Assembly: GCF_028609805.1 (NCBI RefSeq)
Contig: NZ_CP063189.1
Span: 868,001-932,000, forward strand
Source of the DNA: Corynebacterium massiliense DSM 45435
Lineage (GTDB): Bacteria; Actinomycetota; Actinomycetes; Mycobacteriales; Mycobacteriaceae
Length of the DNA stretch: 64,000 bases
Reading direction: 5' to 3'
This document shows positions 46,113 to 55,431 of this stretch, one piece after another. Numbering within the stretch: the first letter of the stretch is position 1; each line of letters begins with the position of its first letter. The notes under the pieces are model-generated. The model was not told the DNA's origin, did no database searches, and saw only the letters and a program-made list of their open reading frames with translations. A program made the translations under genes and the position numbers.

Positions 46113-46118
46113 TACACT
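46113..46118 (+). promoter_or_regulatory. -10 box of leaderless lysA
   Basis: TACACT, 7 nt (TTCTGCC), then ATG 46126, with no ribosome site. Confidence 0.55.
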
Positions 46119-46125
46119 TTCTGCC

Positions 46126-47463
46126 ATGACAGATTTCAACGACGTGCCCGCGCACGTGTGGCCGCGCGGCGCCCAGCGGGAAGAAGACGGGGTCATCACC
46201 GTCGCCGGGGTTCCGCTCCCGGAGCTCGCCGAGGAATACGGCACCCCGCTCATGGTCTTCGACGAAGACGACTTCCGCTCGCGGTGCCGCGACATGGCCG
46301 CCGCGTTCGGCGCGCCGGAGCGCGTGCACTACGCCTCCAAGGCCTTCCTGTCCAAGAAGGTGGCCCGGTGGGTCGACGAGGAGGGGCTGTCGCTGGACGT
46401 CGCCTCCATCAACGAGCTGCGCATCGCGCTGGCGGCCGGGTTCCCCGCCGAGCGCATCACCGTCCACGGCAACAACAAGTCCGCCGGATTTCTGGCCTAC
46501 TGCGTCGACAGCCAGGTCGGCCACGTAGTTATAGACTCGCCCCAGGAGCTGGAAACGCTCGATTTCGTCGCGCGCTCGCTGGGCAAGGTGCAGCCGGTGA
46601 TGGTGCGCGTGACCCCGGGCATCGACGCGCACACGCACGAGTTCATTGCCACCAGCCATGAGGACCAGAAGTTCGGCATCGCGCTCGCCGGCGGGGAGGC
46701 CTTCGCGGCGGTCAAGGCGTGCCACCGCGCGGAGAACCTCCAGCTGGTCGGCCTGCACTGCCACGTCGGCTCCCAGGTCTTCGATGCCGAGGGCTTCAAG
46801 CTCGCCGCGCAGCGCGTGCTGGGGCTTTACCGCCAGGTCTACAACGAGCTGGGCATCGCGCTCGCCGAGTTGGACTTGGGCGGCGGCTACGGCGTCCCGT
46901 ACACCGCGCACGACACCGCGCTGGACGTCGCCGCGCTGGCCAAGGATCTGCTGGCGGCTGTCGGCCAGATCGCCGACGACCTGGAGATTACCCCGCCCAC
47001 CATCCTCGTTGAGCCCGGCCGGGCCATCGCCGCGCCCGCCGCCGTGACGGTCTATGAAGTGGGCACGGTCAAGGACGTGGCCACCGGCGACGGGGAGGTG
47101 CCGGTGCGCCGCTACGTCTCGGTGGACGGCGGCATGTCCGACAACATCCGCCCCTCGCTCTACGGTGCGGAGTATGACGCCCGCCTGGTCGGCCGGTATG
47201 CCGACGGTGAGACCGTGCCGGCGCGCATCGTGGGCTCGCACTGCGAGGCCGGGGATATTCTGGTCAGCGACATTGCCTTGCCTGCCGATGTCCGCCCCGG
47301 CGACCTCATCGCGCTCGCCGCGACCGGTGCGTACTGCTACGCCATGGCCTCGCGCTACAACGCGTTCGTGCGCCCCGCCGTCGTCGCGGTGCGCGCCGGG
47401 GAGAAAAAGCCCATGCTGCGCCGCGAAACTTTCGAGGATCTTGTGGCCCTCGAGGTGGACTAG
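46126..47463 (+). CDS. lysA: Diaminopimelate decarboxylase
   Basis: A 445-residue PLP enzyme of fold type III; it decarboxylates meso-diaminopimelate to L-lysine, the last step of lysine synthesis. Seen: the PLP lysine in [12 protein letters not shown] near residue 71, HGNNKS near residue 118, GLHCHVGSQ near residue 210, the phosphate-binding [10 protein letters not shown] near residue 250, [10 protein letters not shown] near residue 297, and the substrate-binding SHCEAGDIL near residue 370 with the cysteine from the partner subunit, then [10 protein letters not shown]. In C. glutamicum this gene follows argS; here it follows lldP instead. Confidence 0.96.
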   Translation: MTDFNDVPAHVWPRGAQREEDGVITVAGVPLPELAEEYGTPLMVFDEDDFRSRCRDMAAAFGAPERVHYASKAFLSKKVARWVDEEGLSLDVASINELRIALAAGFPAERITVHGNNKSAGFLAYCVDSQVGHVVIDSPQELETLDFVARSLGKVQPVMVRVTPGIDAHTHEFIATSHEDQKFGIALAGGEAFAAVKACHRAENLQLVGLHCHVGSQVFDAEGFKLAAQRVLGLYRQVYNELGIALAELDLGGGYGVPYTAHDTALDVAALAKDLLAAVGQIADDLEITPPTILVEPGRAIAAPAAVTVYEVGTVKDVATGDGEVPVRRYVSVDGGMSDNIRPSLYGAEYDARLVGRYADGETVPARIVGSHCEAGDILVSDIALPADVRPGDLIALAATGAYCYAMASRYNAFVRPAVVAVRAGEKKPMLRRETFEDLVALEVD

Positions 47464-47505
47464 CATAAAAATCCGCAAACGGATGGAAGTAGACAGCTAG
47501 GTCTG

Positions 47506-47511
47506 TACACT
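47506..47511 (+). promoter_or_regulatory. -10 box of leaderless hom
   Basis: TACACT, 7 nt (AAGTCAC), then ATG 47519; no ribosome site. It shows that hom-thrB has a promoter separate from lysA. Confidence 0.55.
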
Positions 47512-47518
47512 AAGTCAC

Positions 47519-48862
47519 ATGCTTACTTCTTCCGTCGCTCAGGCTCCCATCCGCGCTGGTAAAGGCGAAGGCGAAACCGTGGGCATCGCCCTTCTCGGTT
47601 TCGGCACAGTCGGTTCCGAGGTCTTCCGCCTGCTGCAGGAAAACGCGGACGCGTTCACCCACCGCATCGGCGGGCCGGCCGAGGTGCGCGGGGTCGCCGT
47701 TTCCCACGTGGGCAACAAGCCGCGCCCCGGGGTGCCGAAGGATCTGCTCACTGACGATGCGGCCGGCCTAGTCACCCGCGACGACATCGACTTGGTCGTC
47801 GAGGTCATCGGCGGCATCGACTTCCCGCGCGAGCTCGTGCTCACCGCGCTCAACGCCGGCAAGTCCGTGGTCACCGCCAACAAGGCGCTCGTGGCCGCCC
47901 GCGCCGATGAGCTCGCCGCGGCCGCCGAGGCCACCGGCGCGGACCTCTACTTCGAGGCCGCCGTCGCCGCCGCCATCCCGGTCGTGGGCATGCTGCGCCG
48001 CTCGCTGGCCGGCGACCAGGTCGAGCGGATCAGCGGCATCGTCAACGGCACCACCAACTTCATCCTGGACGCGATGGAGGCCACCGGCGCCAGCTACGAC
48101 GACGCGCTCGCGGAGGCCACCCGCCTCGGCTACGCGGAGGCCGATCCGACCGCCGACGTCGAGGGCCATGACGCGGCCAGCAAGGCGGCGATCATGGCGT
48201 CGCTGGCCTTCCACACCCGCGTGAACTTCGACGACGTGTACTGCCAGGGCATCTCGGACATCACCGCCGGCGACATCCAGGCGGCGAACGAAGCCGGCTT
48301 TTCCATCAAGCTGCTCGCCATCTGCGAGCGGCTTCGCCGCGACGACGGCACCGAGGCCGTCAACGCCCGCGTGCACCCGGCGCTGGTGCGCAAAGAGCAC
48401 CCGATGGCGAGCGTGAGCGAGTCCTACAACGCCATCTTCGTCGAGTCGGAGGCCGCCGGCGAGCTGATGTTCTACGGCAACGGCGCCGGCGGCAACCCGA
48501 CCGCGTCTGCCGTGCTTGGCGATGTCGTCGGCGCCGCCCGCAACATCGTCCACGGCGGCCGCGCGCCCGGGGAAAACACCTACGCCAACCTGCCGATCGC
48601 CAGCTTCGGCGAGGTGCGCACCAAGTTCCACATCGACATGGAGGTCAGCGATAAGCTGGGCGTGCTGAAGGAGGTCGCCGGCGTCTTCGCCCGCCGCGAC
48701 GTCTCGCTGCGCACCGTGCGCCAGGAAGATGGTGAGGAGACCGCCCGCCTCATCGTGGTGACCCACTCCGCCCGCGAGGAGGTCCTCGAGGCGATCATCG
48801 ACGAGCTGCGCGCGCTCGACTCCGTCCACGCGGTGCACTCGGTCATCCGCTTAAGTGAGTAG
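47519..48862 (+). CDS. hom: Homoserine dehydrogenase
   Basis: A 447-residue enzyme that reduces aspartate semialdehyde to homoserine, the branch point to threonine, methionine and isoleucine. Seen: the NAD(P)-binding motif [15 protein letters not shown] (residues 21-35), [12 protein letters not shown] near residue 117, [14 protein letters not shown] near residue 177, the catalytic region [21 protein letters not shown] near residue 202 (active Asp and Lys), and a C-terminal ACT domain (residues 365-445; [20 protein letters not shown]) that gives threonine feedback inhibition. thrB follows after 11 bp, so the two form an operon. Confidence 0.96.
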   Translation: MLTSSVAQAPIRAGKGEGETVGIALLGFGTVGSEVFRLLQENADAFTHRIGGPAEVRGVAVSHVGNKPRPGVPKDLLTDDAAGLVTRDDIDLVVEVIGGIDFPRELVLTALNAGKSVVTANKALVAARADELAAAAEATGADLYFEAAVAAAIPVVGMLRRSLAGDQVERISGIVNGTTNFILDAMEATGASYDDALAEATRLGYAEADPTADVEGHDAASKAAIMASLAFHTRVNFDDVYCQGISDITAGDIQAANEAGFSIKLLAICERLRRDDGTEAVNARVHPALVRKEHPMASVSESYNAIFVESEAAGELMFYGNGAGGNPTASAVLGDVVGAARNIVHGGRAPGENTYANLPIASFGEVRTKFHIDMEVSDKLGVLKEVAGVFARRDVSLRTVRQEDGEETARLIVVTHSAREEVLEAIIDELRALDSVHAVHSVIRLSE

Positions 48863-48873
48863 AAATAAAACGC

Positions 48874-49851
48874 ATGAGTACCGAACTTCGTCCCGGCACG
48901 CGCGCCCGCGTGCGCGTGCCCGCCTCCACTGCCAACCTGGGCCCTGGCTACGACACGCTGGGCCTCGCCCTCACCCTCTACGACGTAGTGGAGGTGGAGG
49001 TCACCGATCCGCACGGTGGGGTGCCGGGCACCGTCGGCGCGGACACGATGGGCGCCAGCGTCCGCGTGGACATCACCGGCGAAGGCGCCGACGAGCTGCC
49101 GCGCGACGAGTCCAACTTGGTGGTGCGCGCGGTGCGTTCCGGGCTGAAGGCGGCGGACGTGACCGCGCCGGGGCTGAAGGTCACCTGCACCAACGCCATC
49201 CCGCAGTCGCGCGGGCTGGGGTCGTCGGCGTCCGCGGCTGTCGCCGGGGTGGCGGCGGCGAACGCGCTGGCGGGCTCGCCGCTGTCCGCCGCAGATCTGG
49301 TGCAGCTGTCGTCCGAGTTCGAAGGCCACCCGGATAATGCGGCGGCCTCCGTGCTGGGGCAGGCGGTGACCTCGTGGACGAGCGTGCCGGTCGATGGCCG
49401 CTCGCTGCCCACGTTCCGCGCGGTACAGATCCCGGTTCACAAGGACATTAGGGCGACGGCCATCGTGCCTGACTTCCACGCCTCCACGCGCGAGGTCCGC
49501 CGGGTACTGCCGTCCCACGTCACGCACCAGGACGCGGCGTTCAACGTCTCGCGCGCGGCTTTGCAGACCGTGGCGCTGCGCGATCACCCAGAGCTGTTGT
49601 GGGAGGGCACCCGCGATCGCCTGCACCAGCCGTACCGCGCGGACGTGCTGCCCGTGACCGCCGAGTGGGTTAACCGCCTGCGCAACCGCGGTTTCGCCGC
49701 GTTCCTCTCCGGCGCCGGGCCGACGGTTCTGGTCCTGCACACCGAGCCCATCCCGGACGCCGAGCTTGCCGATGCCCGCGCGCAGAACCTGCGCATCATG
49801 CAGCTGGGCATCGCCGGCCCCGTGGAGACCTCCGCCGATTTCGCAGGCTAA
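48874..49851 (+). CDS. thrB: Homoserine kinase
   Basis: A 325-residue GHMP kinase that phosphorylates homoserine with ATP. Seen: [20 protein letters not shown] (residues 11-30), the ATP loop [16 protein letters not shown] near residue 110, [13 protein letters not shown] near residue 150, and the C-terminal GHMP motif [14 protein letters not shown] near residue 275. It is the last gene of the hom-thrB operon. It converges with the molybdate transporter gene; no terminator is visible in the 10-bp gap. Confidence 0.96.
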   Translation: MSTELRPGTRARVRVPASTANLGPGYDTLGLALTLYDVVEVEVTDPHGGVPGTVGADTMGASVRVDITGEGADELPRDESNLVVRAVRSGLKAADVTAPGLKVTCTNAIPQSRGLGSSASAAVAGVAAANALAGSPLSAADLVQLSSEFEGHPDNAAASVLGQAVTSWTSVPVDGRSLPTFRAVQIPVHKDIRATAIVPDFHASTREVRRVLPSHVTHQDAAFNVSRAALQTVALRDHPELLWEGTRDRLHQPYRADVLPVTAEWVNRLRNRGFAAFLSGAGPTVLVLHTEPIPDAELADARAQNLRIMQLGIAGPVETSADFAG

Positions 49852-49861
49852 TACCCGGAGG

Positions 49862-51817
49862 TTAATAGGCGGTTGCCGCACCGCTTTCGACGGAGACAGC
49901 ACAACTGTCCCCGGGGTGGATGCCGCCGAGATGGATGTCGCCGGCGCTCGCCCAGGGAAGGTGTGCGACGAGCTGCGTGTCCAGCGCATCAACGGTGACC
50001 TGCAGCGACGCGGCGGAATTGGCCGTCACGGCGACTACGGTGCCAGGTGCGCCCTCGGCGTCGGTGTGAAGGCGTAGTGCTTCCGGCGGAAAGACGACGA
50101 AGACGCGGCCGCCGGGGGTTAGATCCGTCGCAGACGCGTGGGTCCGGGCGTAAAGGACCGCGCTGTCCGCGCCCTCGCCCGCCCGGACGCACACCAGATC
50201 CGTGTTGGCGGCGGGGGCATCGACAACCGTGCCCGCCACCCGGTTGAGGCCGGCGAGCGCGGCCACAAAGTCGGTCGGGGGAGCGGCCATCAGCTCGGGC
50301 GCGGGGCCGTGCGCGACCACCTCGCCGCCTTCGAGGACTGCGAGGTCGCTAGCCAGCATCCGCAAATCCACCGCGTCGTGGGTGACCATGAGCACGGTGC
50401 GTTGGCTGCCGTCGGTGTCGGCCACGTGCCGGATAAACTGACGCCACCGCGCCGCCCCGGCGACGTCGATCGCCGCCAGCGGCTCGTCCAGGATGATGAC
50501 GTCGGGGCGTGCGGCCAGCGCGCGCACGAGCGCGACCTGGGCGGCCTGGCCGCCGGAGAGGGCGGGTACGCGGACATCGGCGAGCTCTGCCAGCCCCGCT
50601 GCGCCCAGCAACGCCGCTGTCCGGGCCGCATCCCGGGTCACCATCGTGATGGCCCCGCGCACGGTCGTCGTGCGCGGCAGCCCCGGGCGCTGGGTGAGCA
50701 GCACGATCCGGGCGTCTTCTGGGACACGCACCGGCAGGCCGGTGAGCCGGCCGGCGATCGTGCCCGCGAGCGTGGTCTTGCCCGAGCCGTTCGGCCCGGC
50801 GATCGCGGTGACCTTGCCGGGGCGAAAACGGGTGATGGTGTCTCCGTCGCCTACCTCGATGGCCGGGTGCGGGATGCCGGACTGGGGAAGGGGACGGGTG
50901 AGTTCCGCAAGCTGTGGGATGTCCATCTCCCGGATGGTCCGAGCCGTGGGCCGCGGCGAGCGCCGCCATAGCGCGGGCAGGGCGGTGAGGGCGAGGCAGG
51001 CGACCGCCAAGCCGATGAGCACCGCGGAGAGCGCGTAGGCGTTGTCCTCGCTGACTTCGCGGGCGAGGTAGATGCCCAGCGGCATCGTGCGGGTGACCCC
51101 GGGCATGGAGCCGGCGAAGGTGAGCGTAGTGCCGAACTCACCCAGCGAGCGGGCGAAGGCGAGGCAGCCGCCGGTCAGAAGCGCCGGGGCGACAGCGGGC
51201 AGAATGATGTGGCGCAGCATCCGCCAGCGTCCCAGCCCGACGCTACGGGCGGCGGCGAGGATCTCGCCGTCCAGCTGGCCTAATGCCGAGTCGGCGGTGA
51301 CCACCACGAACGGCAGGGTGATAAACACGTGCGCGGCCACCACACCGGGGAAGGCGAACCCGAACTGGAGGCCTAGAGCGTCGAGTATGGGTGCGAGCAG
51401 GCCGCGCCTGCCCAACAGGGCGGTAAGCGCCAACCCGCTGACCACCGGCGGCATGGCCAGCGGCAAGAGAACGAGCGCGCGCACGACGGCGGAGCCTTGC
51501 CGCAGCCGCTGCAATGCGAGCGCGAGCGACACGCCGAGCAGCAGCGCGATGGCGGTGCTCCACACCGCGGCCCGTAGCGTGAGCGACAAAAGATCGCGGG
51601 TCTCCGGGGTCGCCATCACCGCGGTGATATCACCCCACGGCACCCGGGAGGCTAGCGCCACGATGGGCGCAACGAGGTAGACCACCGCCATAGCTGCGAT
51701 GGCCCACAGCGGCCCCGGGATGGGCCACAGCGCCGCGGGGTTGACGCTCGGGGCGCGCTTGGTGAGTGGGGTGCGCTCGGTGCGTGGAGCGCGACTAGGG
51801 CGGGCGTTAGCCCTCAT
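49862..51817 (-). CDS. modBC: Fused molybdate ABC transporter permease and ATPase (ModB-ModC)
   Basis: A 651-residue fusion. Residues 1-275: ModB permease with five to six membrane segments and the EAA-like loop AARSVGLGRWRMLRHIILPA. Residues 300-500: ABC ATPase with Walker A AGPNGSGKTT, Q-loop LLTQRPG, signature ALSGGQAAQVALVRALA, Walker B VIILDEPLAAID and H-loop MVTHDAVD. Residues 520-650: a TOBE/Mop-like molybdate-binding region. The usual arrangement is two genes. ATG 51817 overlaps the end of modA by 11 nt. The closeness of modA and MoCo genes supports molybdate over sulfate. Confidence 0.9.
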   Translation of the reverse strand: MRANARPSRAPRTERTPLTKRAPSVNPAALWPIPGPLWAIAAMAVVYLVAPIVALASRVPWGDITAVMATPETRDLLSLTLRAAVWSTAIALLLGVSLALALQRLRQGSAVVRALVLLPLAMPPVVSGLALTALLGRRGLLAPILDALGLQFGFAFPGVVAAHVFITLPFVVVTADSALGQLDGEILAAARSVGLGRWRMLRHIILPAVAPALLTGGCLAFARSLGEFGTTLTFAGSMPGVTRTMPLGIYLAREVSEDNAYALSAVLIGLAVACLALTALPALWRRSPRPTARTIREMDIPQLAELTRPLPQSGIPHPAIEVGDGDTITRFRPGKVTAIAGPNGSGKTTLAGTIAGRLTGLPVRVPEDARIVLLTQRPGLPRTTTVRGAITMVTRDAARTAALLGAAGLAELADVRVPALSGGQAAQVALVRALAARPDVIILDEPLAAIDVAGAARWRQFIRHVADTDGSQRTVLMVTHDAVDLRMLASDLAVLEGGEVVAHGPAPELMAAPPTDFVAALAGLNRVAGTVVDAPAANTDLVCVRAGEGADSAVLYARTHASATDLTPGGRVFVVFPPEALRLHTDAEGAPGTVVAVTANSAASLQVTVDALDTQLVAHLPWASAGDIHLGGIHPGDSCAVSVESGAATAY

Positions 51818-52619
51818 TCGGCTCAAAGCCGTGGTCGCGCCACTGGACGTCAAAGTCCTTATCCAACAAATCCAGAACGCGCTCGGCGGCGTCCTTGTGC
51901 GCCGCGTCCTTGGCCACGGCGCCGACGATATCGTTGCGGTGCTCGGCGGAGTGGTCGATCTTTATCACTTCCACCTTGTCGCCAGCTGCGGCGGCGTCAG
52001 TGGAGTACACCCAGCCGGCGTCGGCTTCACCGGTGGACACGCGGCTGAGAACGTCGGCGACCTGGTGCTCCTGCGAGTCCGGCCGGGCGGTGACGTTGTT
52101 GTCCTTCATCAGGTCTTCGGAAATATCGCCGCACGGCACCTGCGGATCGCACACGACGAAGTTGGTTTCGTCGGTGATATCGCGCACCGACTTAATGCCT
52201 GCCGGGTTGCCCTTGGGCACGACCATGACCATTTCGTTGGTGGCCAGCACGCGGGGATCGCTGACCGTACCGCGCTCGACGGCGTCATCCATCGTCTTCT
52301 GGTTGGCGGTGATGAGCAGGTCGCCCGGCGCGCCGTCAGACAGTTGCTGGACCAGGGTGTACGAGCCGGCGTTTACGAACGACAGTTTCGCGTCTACGCC
52401 GGCGTCATCGGCGGCCTTCTGTAGGTCATCGTTAAGCACACGCGTCGACGACGCAGCCAGCACGTTGAGGGTGTCCGCCTGGGAGGATTCCGGGGCGTCG
52501 CTTGCAGCGCCCTCGGAGGCGGAGTCGGAGGCCTGGCAGCCAACGAGCGCGGCCGCCGCGCCCGCCGCGATGGCGGCAATGATTGGCAGCTTTTTCTTTT
52601 TTAATACGCCGAAGTTCAT
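51807..52619 (-). CDS. modA: Molybdate-binding lipoprotein
   Basis: A 270-residue substrate-binding protein. Lipoprotein signal: basic MNFGVLKKKKLP, hydrophobic core, lipobox ALVGC with the cysteine at residue 28, then a Ser/Ala/Asp-rich linker. Mature part: LNVLAASSTRVLNDDL and DLLITANQKTMDD, the oxyanion-binding segments of ModA, and GEADAGWVYSTDA near residue 205. It delivers molybdate to ModBC. On the minus strand TACAAT lies 8 nt before the ATG, with no ribosome site. Confidence 0.93.
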   Translation of the reverse strand: MNFGVLKKKKLPIIAAIAAGAAAALVGCQASDSASEGAASDAPESSQADTLNVLAASSTRVLNDDLQKAADDAGVDAKLSFVNAGSYTLVQQLSDGAPGDLLITANQKTMDDAVERGTVSDPRVLATNEMVMVVPKGNPAGIKSVRDITDETNFVVCDPQVPCGDISEDLMKDNNVTARPDSQEHQVADVLSRVSTGEADAGWVYSTDAAAAGDKVEVIKIDHSAEHRNDIVGAVAKDAAHKDAAERVLDLLDKDFDVQWRDHGFEPNEG

Positions 52620-52627
52620 AGGGGTTG

Positions 52628-52633
52628 ATTGTA
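52628..52633 (-). promoter_or_regulatory. -10 box of leaderless modA
   Basis: TACAAT on the minus strand, then CAACCCCT (8 nt) and ATG 52619. No ModE-like site was recognised. Confidence 0.55.
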
Positions 52634-52780
52634 GCGGTGGCAGCAGGCTATCGGAGGCGAAATGAGCGCCCGGATGGTTCCCAGGATTGCGGCCTTGACC
52701 CACGCGCCACCTGACTTGCGCCCGCGACCATAATGAGAAACAGAACCGCTGGCCGTCTGTCCACTGCAAAGGGAGTATGT

Positions 52781-54298
52781 ATGGACACCCCACACCCTGA
52801 ACCGAACCGGAAGGCGCAGGCCGAGAAGGCGCAGGCCGAGAAGGCTCCAGCCGAAGGCGTCACCCCGCACACGGCACGCCGGGCCCCGGCTCCGGACGTG
52901 TCTGAGGTGGAAGGCAGCGCGGCGCCCACGAACAAGGGCGGCAACCAGCTGTGGTCGTGGATCGTGGTCATCGTCGCCGTGGTGTTGGTGGCGCTGCTCG
53001 CGCTCGCGTCCACGCTCGGGTGGGGGCCGTTTGGGAAGTCCGGGTCCGTCAGCAGTGACGATAGCGCCGCGTCGGCGGGATCTGATTCCGGTTCTGCTTC
53101 GGCGCAGACAGTGACGAAGGAAGTCACCGTCGACGGAATGGCGTTCGTGCCTAACCGCATCGAGGTGCCCCGCGGCGCCCACCTGGTCATCAACTTTAAA
53201 AACACCGGCGACCAGGCCCACGACCTGAAAATCGGCGGCCAGGAGACCGGCCGCGTCAAGGCCGGCGAATCCGCCTCGGTGGACGTGGGCACGGTGGACA
53301 AGGACATGCAGGGCTGGTGCACCATCGCCGGGCACAAGATGCAGGGCATGACCTTGGACGTGGTGGCCTCCGACACCGCGGGTGCGAGTGGGGATGTCTC
53401 CCAGGGTGGCGGCACTGGCGCCGGGGCGGTGACACCGGCGGACCTTACCGCCGACCCAGGCGAGGGCTTCGAGGCGTTCGACCCCACCTTAAAACCCGCG
53501 CCGGACGGTGATCTCCACGAGTACGACTGGGAGATCACCTCTGAGACCCGCGAGGTCGCGCCGGGCAAGGAGCAAAAGCGTTGGCTGTTCAACGGCCAGG
53601 CGCCGGGACCGGTGCTGCGCGGGCGCGTGGGCGACACGTTCCGCCTGCACCTGAAAAACAGCTCCGACGAGGCCCAGTCTTTCGATTTCACCGGTGGGCA
53701 CATCGACGGCGACACCGTGGTCGAGCCAGGGGACGAAAAGACTGTCGAGTTCACCGCCCACCACGCCGGGGCGTGGATATACCGCAGCATTACCGAGCCG
53801 CAGGCGTTGAACACGGCCAACGGTCTTTTCGGTGCCGTGCTTGTCGATGACAGCCTGCCGGACGTAGACAAAGAAATCGGCCTTGTGGGCAGCGAGGTTT
53901 ACCTCGCCGACGACGCCGACTCTGGCGCCGACTCCGGCGCCAACGCCGATCGCGTGGCCCGCGGCGAGGCCGACCTGTGGGCGTTCAACGCCTACCCGGC
54001 GCAGTACCTCCACGACCCGATTGAGGTGAAAAAGGGCGAGACCGTGCGCATGTGGGTGCTCAACGCTGGCCCTGGGGACCCGCTGACCTTCGGCATCGAC
54101 GGCGCGGTGTTCGACCGCGTCTACGTCGACGGCCGCAGCGAGCTTGGCGAAAACCGCGCCGCCCACGCGCTCACCCTCGGGCCGTCGCAGGGCGGCTACG
54201 TCGAGGTGACCTTCAACAAGCCCGGCACCTACACCTTCGGCAACCAGTCCCCGGCGCAGGCGGATATGGGCCAGCGCGGCACGATTCTCGTGCGCTAG
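52781..54298 (+). CDS. Membrane-anchored cupredoxin fused to a degenerate nitrite-reductase/multicopper-oxidase-like domain
   Basis: A 505-residue protein. Cytoplasmic tail with KAQAEKAQAEKAP repeats, a membrane segment (59-77), a Ser/Asp/Ala linker, then a cupredoxin domain (110-195) with a complete type 1 copper set: His147 (QAHDLK), Cys180, His185 and Met190 (WCTIAGHKMQGM). Residues 240-505 have two more cupredoxin folds like AniA/NirK (FNGQAPGPVLRGRVGDTFRL, GLFGAVLVDD), but the copper positions are replaced: AQSFDFTGG instead of PHNVDFHA, YRS instead of YHC. It is therefore probably an electron-transfer or copper protein, not a working nitrite reductase. The ATG is 5 nt after GGGAG. Confidence 0.82.
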   Translation: MDTPHPEPNRKAQAEKAQAEKAPAEGVTPHTARRAPAPDVSEVEGSAAPTNKGGNQLWSWIVVIVAVVLVALLALASTLGWGPFGKSGSVSSDDSAASAGSDSGSASAQTVTKEVTVDGMAFVPNRIEVPRGAHLVINFKNTGDQAHDLKIGGQETGRVKAGESASVDVGTVDKDMQGWCTIAGHKMQGMTLDVVASDTAGASGDVSQGGGTGAGAVTPADLTADPGEGFEAFDPTLKPAPDGDLHEYDWEITSETREVAPGKEQKRWLFNGQAPGPVLRGRVGDTFRLHLKNSSDEAQSFDFTGGHIDGDTVVEPGDEKTVEFTAHHAGAWIYRSITEPQALNTANGLFGAVLVDDSLPDVDKEIGLVGSEVYLADDADSGADSGANADRVARGEADLWAFNAYPAQYLHDPIEVKKGETVRMWVLNAGPGDPLTFGIDGAVFDRVYVDGRSELGENRAAHALTLGPSQGGYVEVTFNKPGTYTFGNQSPAQADMGQRGTILVR

Positions 54299-54312
54299 GC
54301 GACAGCCAATCT

Positions 54313-54954
54313 TTAATGCTTCGTGGCCTGCTGGAGAGCGCGGAGGTCGGCGGGGGTGTCGTAATCGCGCTCGGCGCCGCGCGCGTCGCCGCCCACAGCG
54401 ATCCACCGCGTCTGGCGGATAAGGCGCATGGCGGAGGCGTTGCGGGGCGAGCCCACTGCCGCAAGCGCCCCGGCGAGGCAGTCCGCGCGCCACACGGCAC
54501 ACAGCGGCTGGAGGTGGCCGTCCGCGCTGCGGATGAGTGCGGCCCCGGCCTCGGGGGCGCGGCGGAGCGCCGCGGTGAGCCGGGGGAGAAGCTGCGGTGA
54601 ATCGGGGGCATCGACCGCCACGACAGCCACGAGCTGGTCGCCGCCAGGGTGCATCCCGCGGGATTCGAGCTCGGCGAACCCGCGGGCGATGCCCGCCGCC
54701 GGCCCACCAAACAGGGGGTTCTCGCACACCTGCGGGACCCCGAGGAAATACGGCGAGACCACCACTGTTGGTACTCCGTAGGGCAGCTGGCGCAGCAGCC
54801 TGTCCACGAAGCGCTCGCCGCCGACGGTCAGCGCCGCCTTGTTGACCCCGCCCATGCGGGTGCCGCGGCCGCCGGCGAGCACAATAGTCCCCGCCAGCGG
54901 GGCGGTGCTGCCCTGCGCTGTGTCCGTGCCGGACCGCGTGTGGCGGCCCGTCAC
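54313..54954 (-). CDS. mobA: Molybdenum cofactor guanylyltransferase
   Basis: A 213-residue nucleotidyltransferase that joins GMP to molybdopterin, giving the MGD cofactor of DMSO-reductase-family enzymes such as nitrate reductase. Seen: IVLAGGRGTRMGGVNKAAL (residues 24-42), the GTP-binding signature of MobA, NPLFGGPAAGIARGF near residue 79 and VAVDAPDSPQLL near residue 112, where the metal-binding aspartate lies. Its start overlaps the moaC stop by 4 nt. The N-terminal 20 residues are variable and may be extra. Confidence 0.92.
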   Translation of the reverse strand: MTGRHTRSGTDTAQGSTAPLAGTIVLAGGRGTRMGGVNKAALTVGGERFVDRLLRQLPYGVPTVVVSPYFLGVPQVCENPLFGGPAAGIARGFAELESRGMHPGGDQLVAVVAVDAPDSPQLLPRLTAALRRAPEAGAALIRSADGHLQPLCAVWRADCLAGALAAVGSPRNASAMRLIRQTRWIAVGGDARGAERDYDTPADLRALQQATKH

Positions 54955-55427
54955 TGCGGCAGTTCCCGCGACCAGTCGCCCGACCGCCCGCCGGATTTGG
55001 CGGTGATGCCGCAGCGGCGGATATACGCGCTGCGGTCGACGCCTTTGACCATGTCGATAACGGCCAGTGCCGCGACGTTGACCGCGGTCAGCGCCTCCAT
55101 CTCCACGCCGGTGCGGTCCGCGGTACGGACGGTGGCCTGGATGGACACGTGGTCATCGCCAAGCTCCAGCTCCACCGCGGCGCCGTGCACGCCGATGGTG
55201 TGGGCCAGCGGGAGAAGATCCGGCACCTTCTTCGCGGCGGCGATACCCGCCACGCGGGCAACGGCTAAGACGTCGCCTTTCGGCACCGTGCCGTCGCGCA
55301 GCGCGGCGAGAACCTCCGGGGAGCAGGCCACCTCGCCCTGGGCAGTGGCGCTGCGTACCGTCGGCTGCTTTTCTGTCACGTCCACCATGTAGGCGGCGCC
55401 GTCGCTGTTTAAGTGAGTGAACTTCAT
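54951..55427 (-). CDS. moaC: Cyclic pyranopterin monophosphate synthase
   Basis: A 158-residue MoaC, the normal length. It acts with MoaA on GTP to make cyclic pyranopterin monophosphate. Seen: MVDVTEKQPTVRSATAQGEV near residue 12, the conserved LLPLAHTIGVHGAAVELEL near residue 74 (active-site His), TGVEMEALTAVNVAALAVID near residue 106 (Glu-Met-Glu-Ala-Leu) and MVKGVDRSAYIRRCGITAKSGG at the C-terminus, where the conserved Asp-Lys pair is D and K of the first part. It begins 4 nt after the moeA stop, so moeA-moaC-mobA form an operon. Confidence 0.95.
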   Translation of the reverse strand: MKFTHLNSDGAAYMVDVTEKQPTVRSATAQGEVACSPEVLAALRDGTVPKGDVLAVARVAGIAAAKKVPDLLPLAHTIGVHGAAVELELGDDHVSIQATVRTADRTGVEMEALTAVNVAALAVIDMVKGVDRSAYIRRCGITAKSGGRSGDWSRELPQ

Positions 55428-55431
55428 AGCC

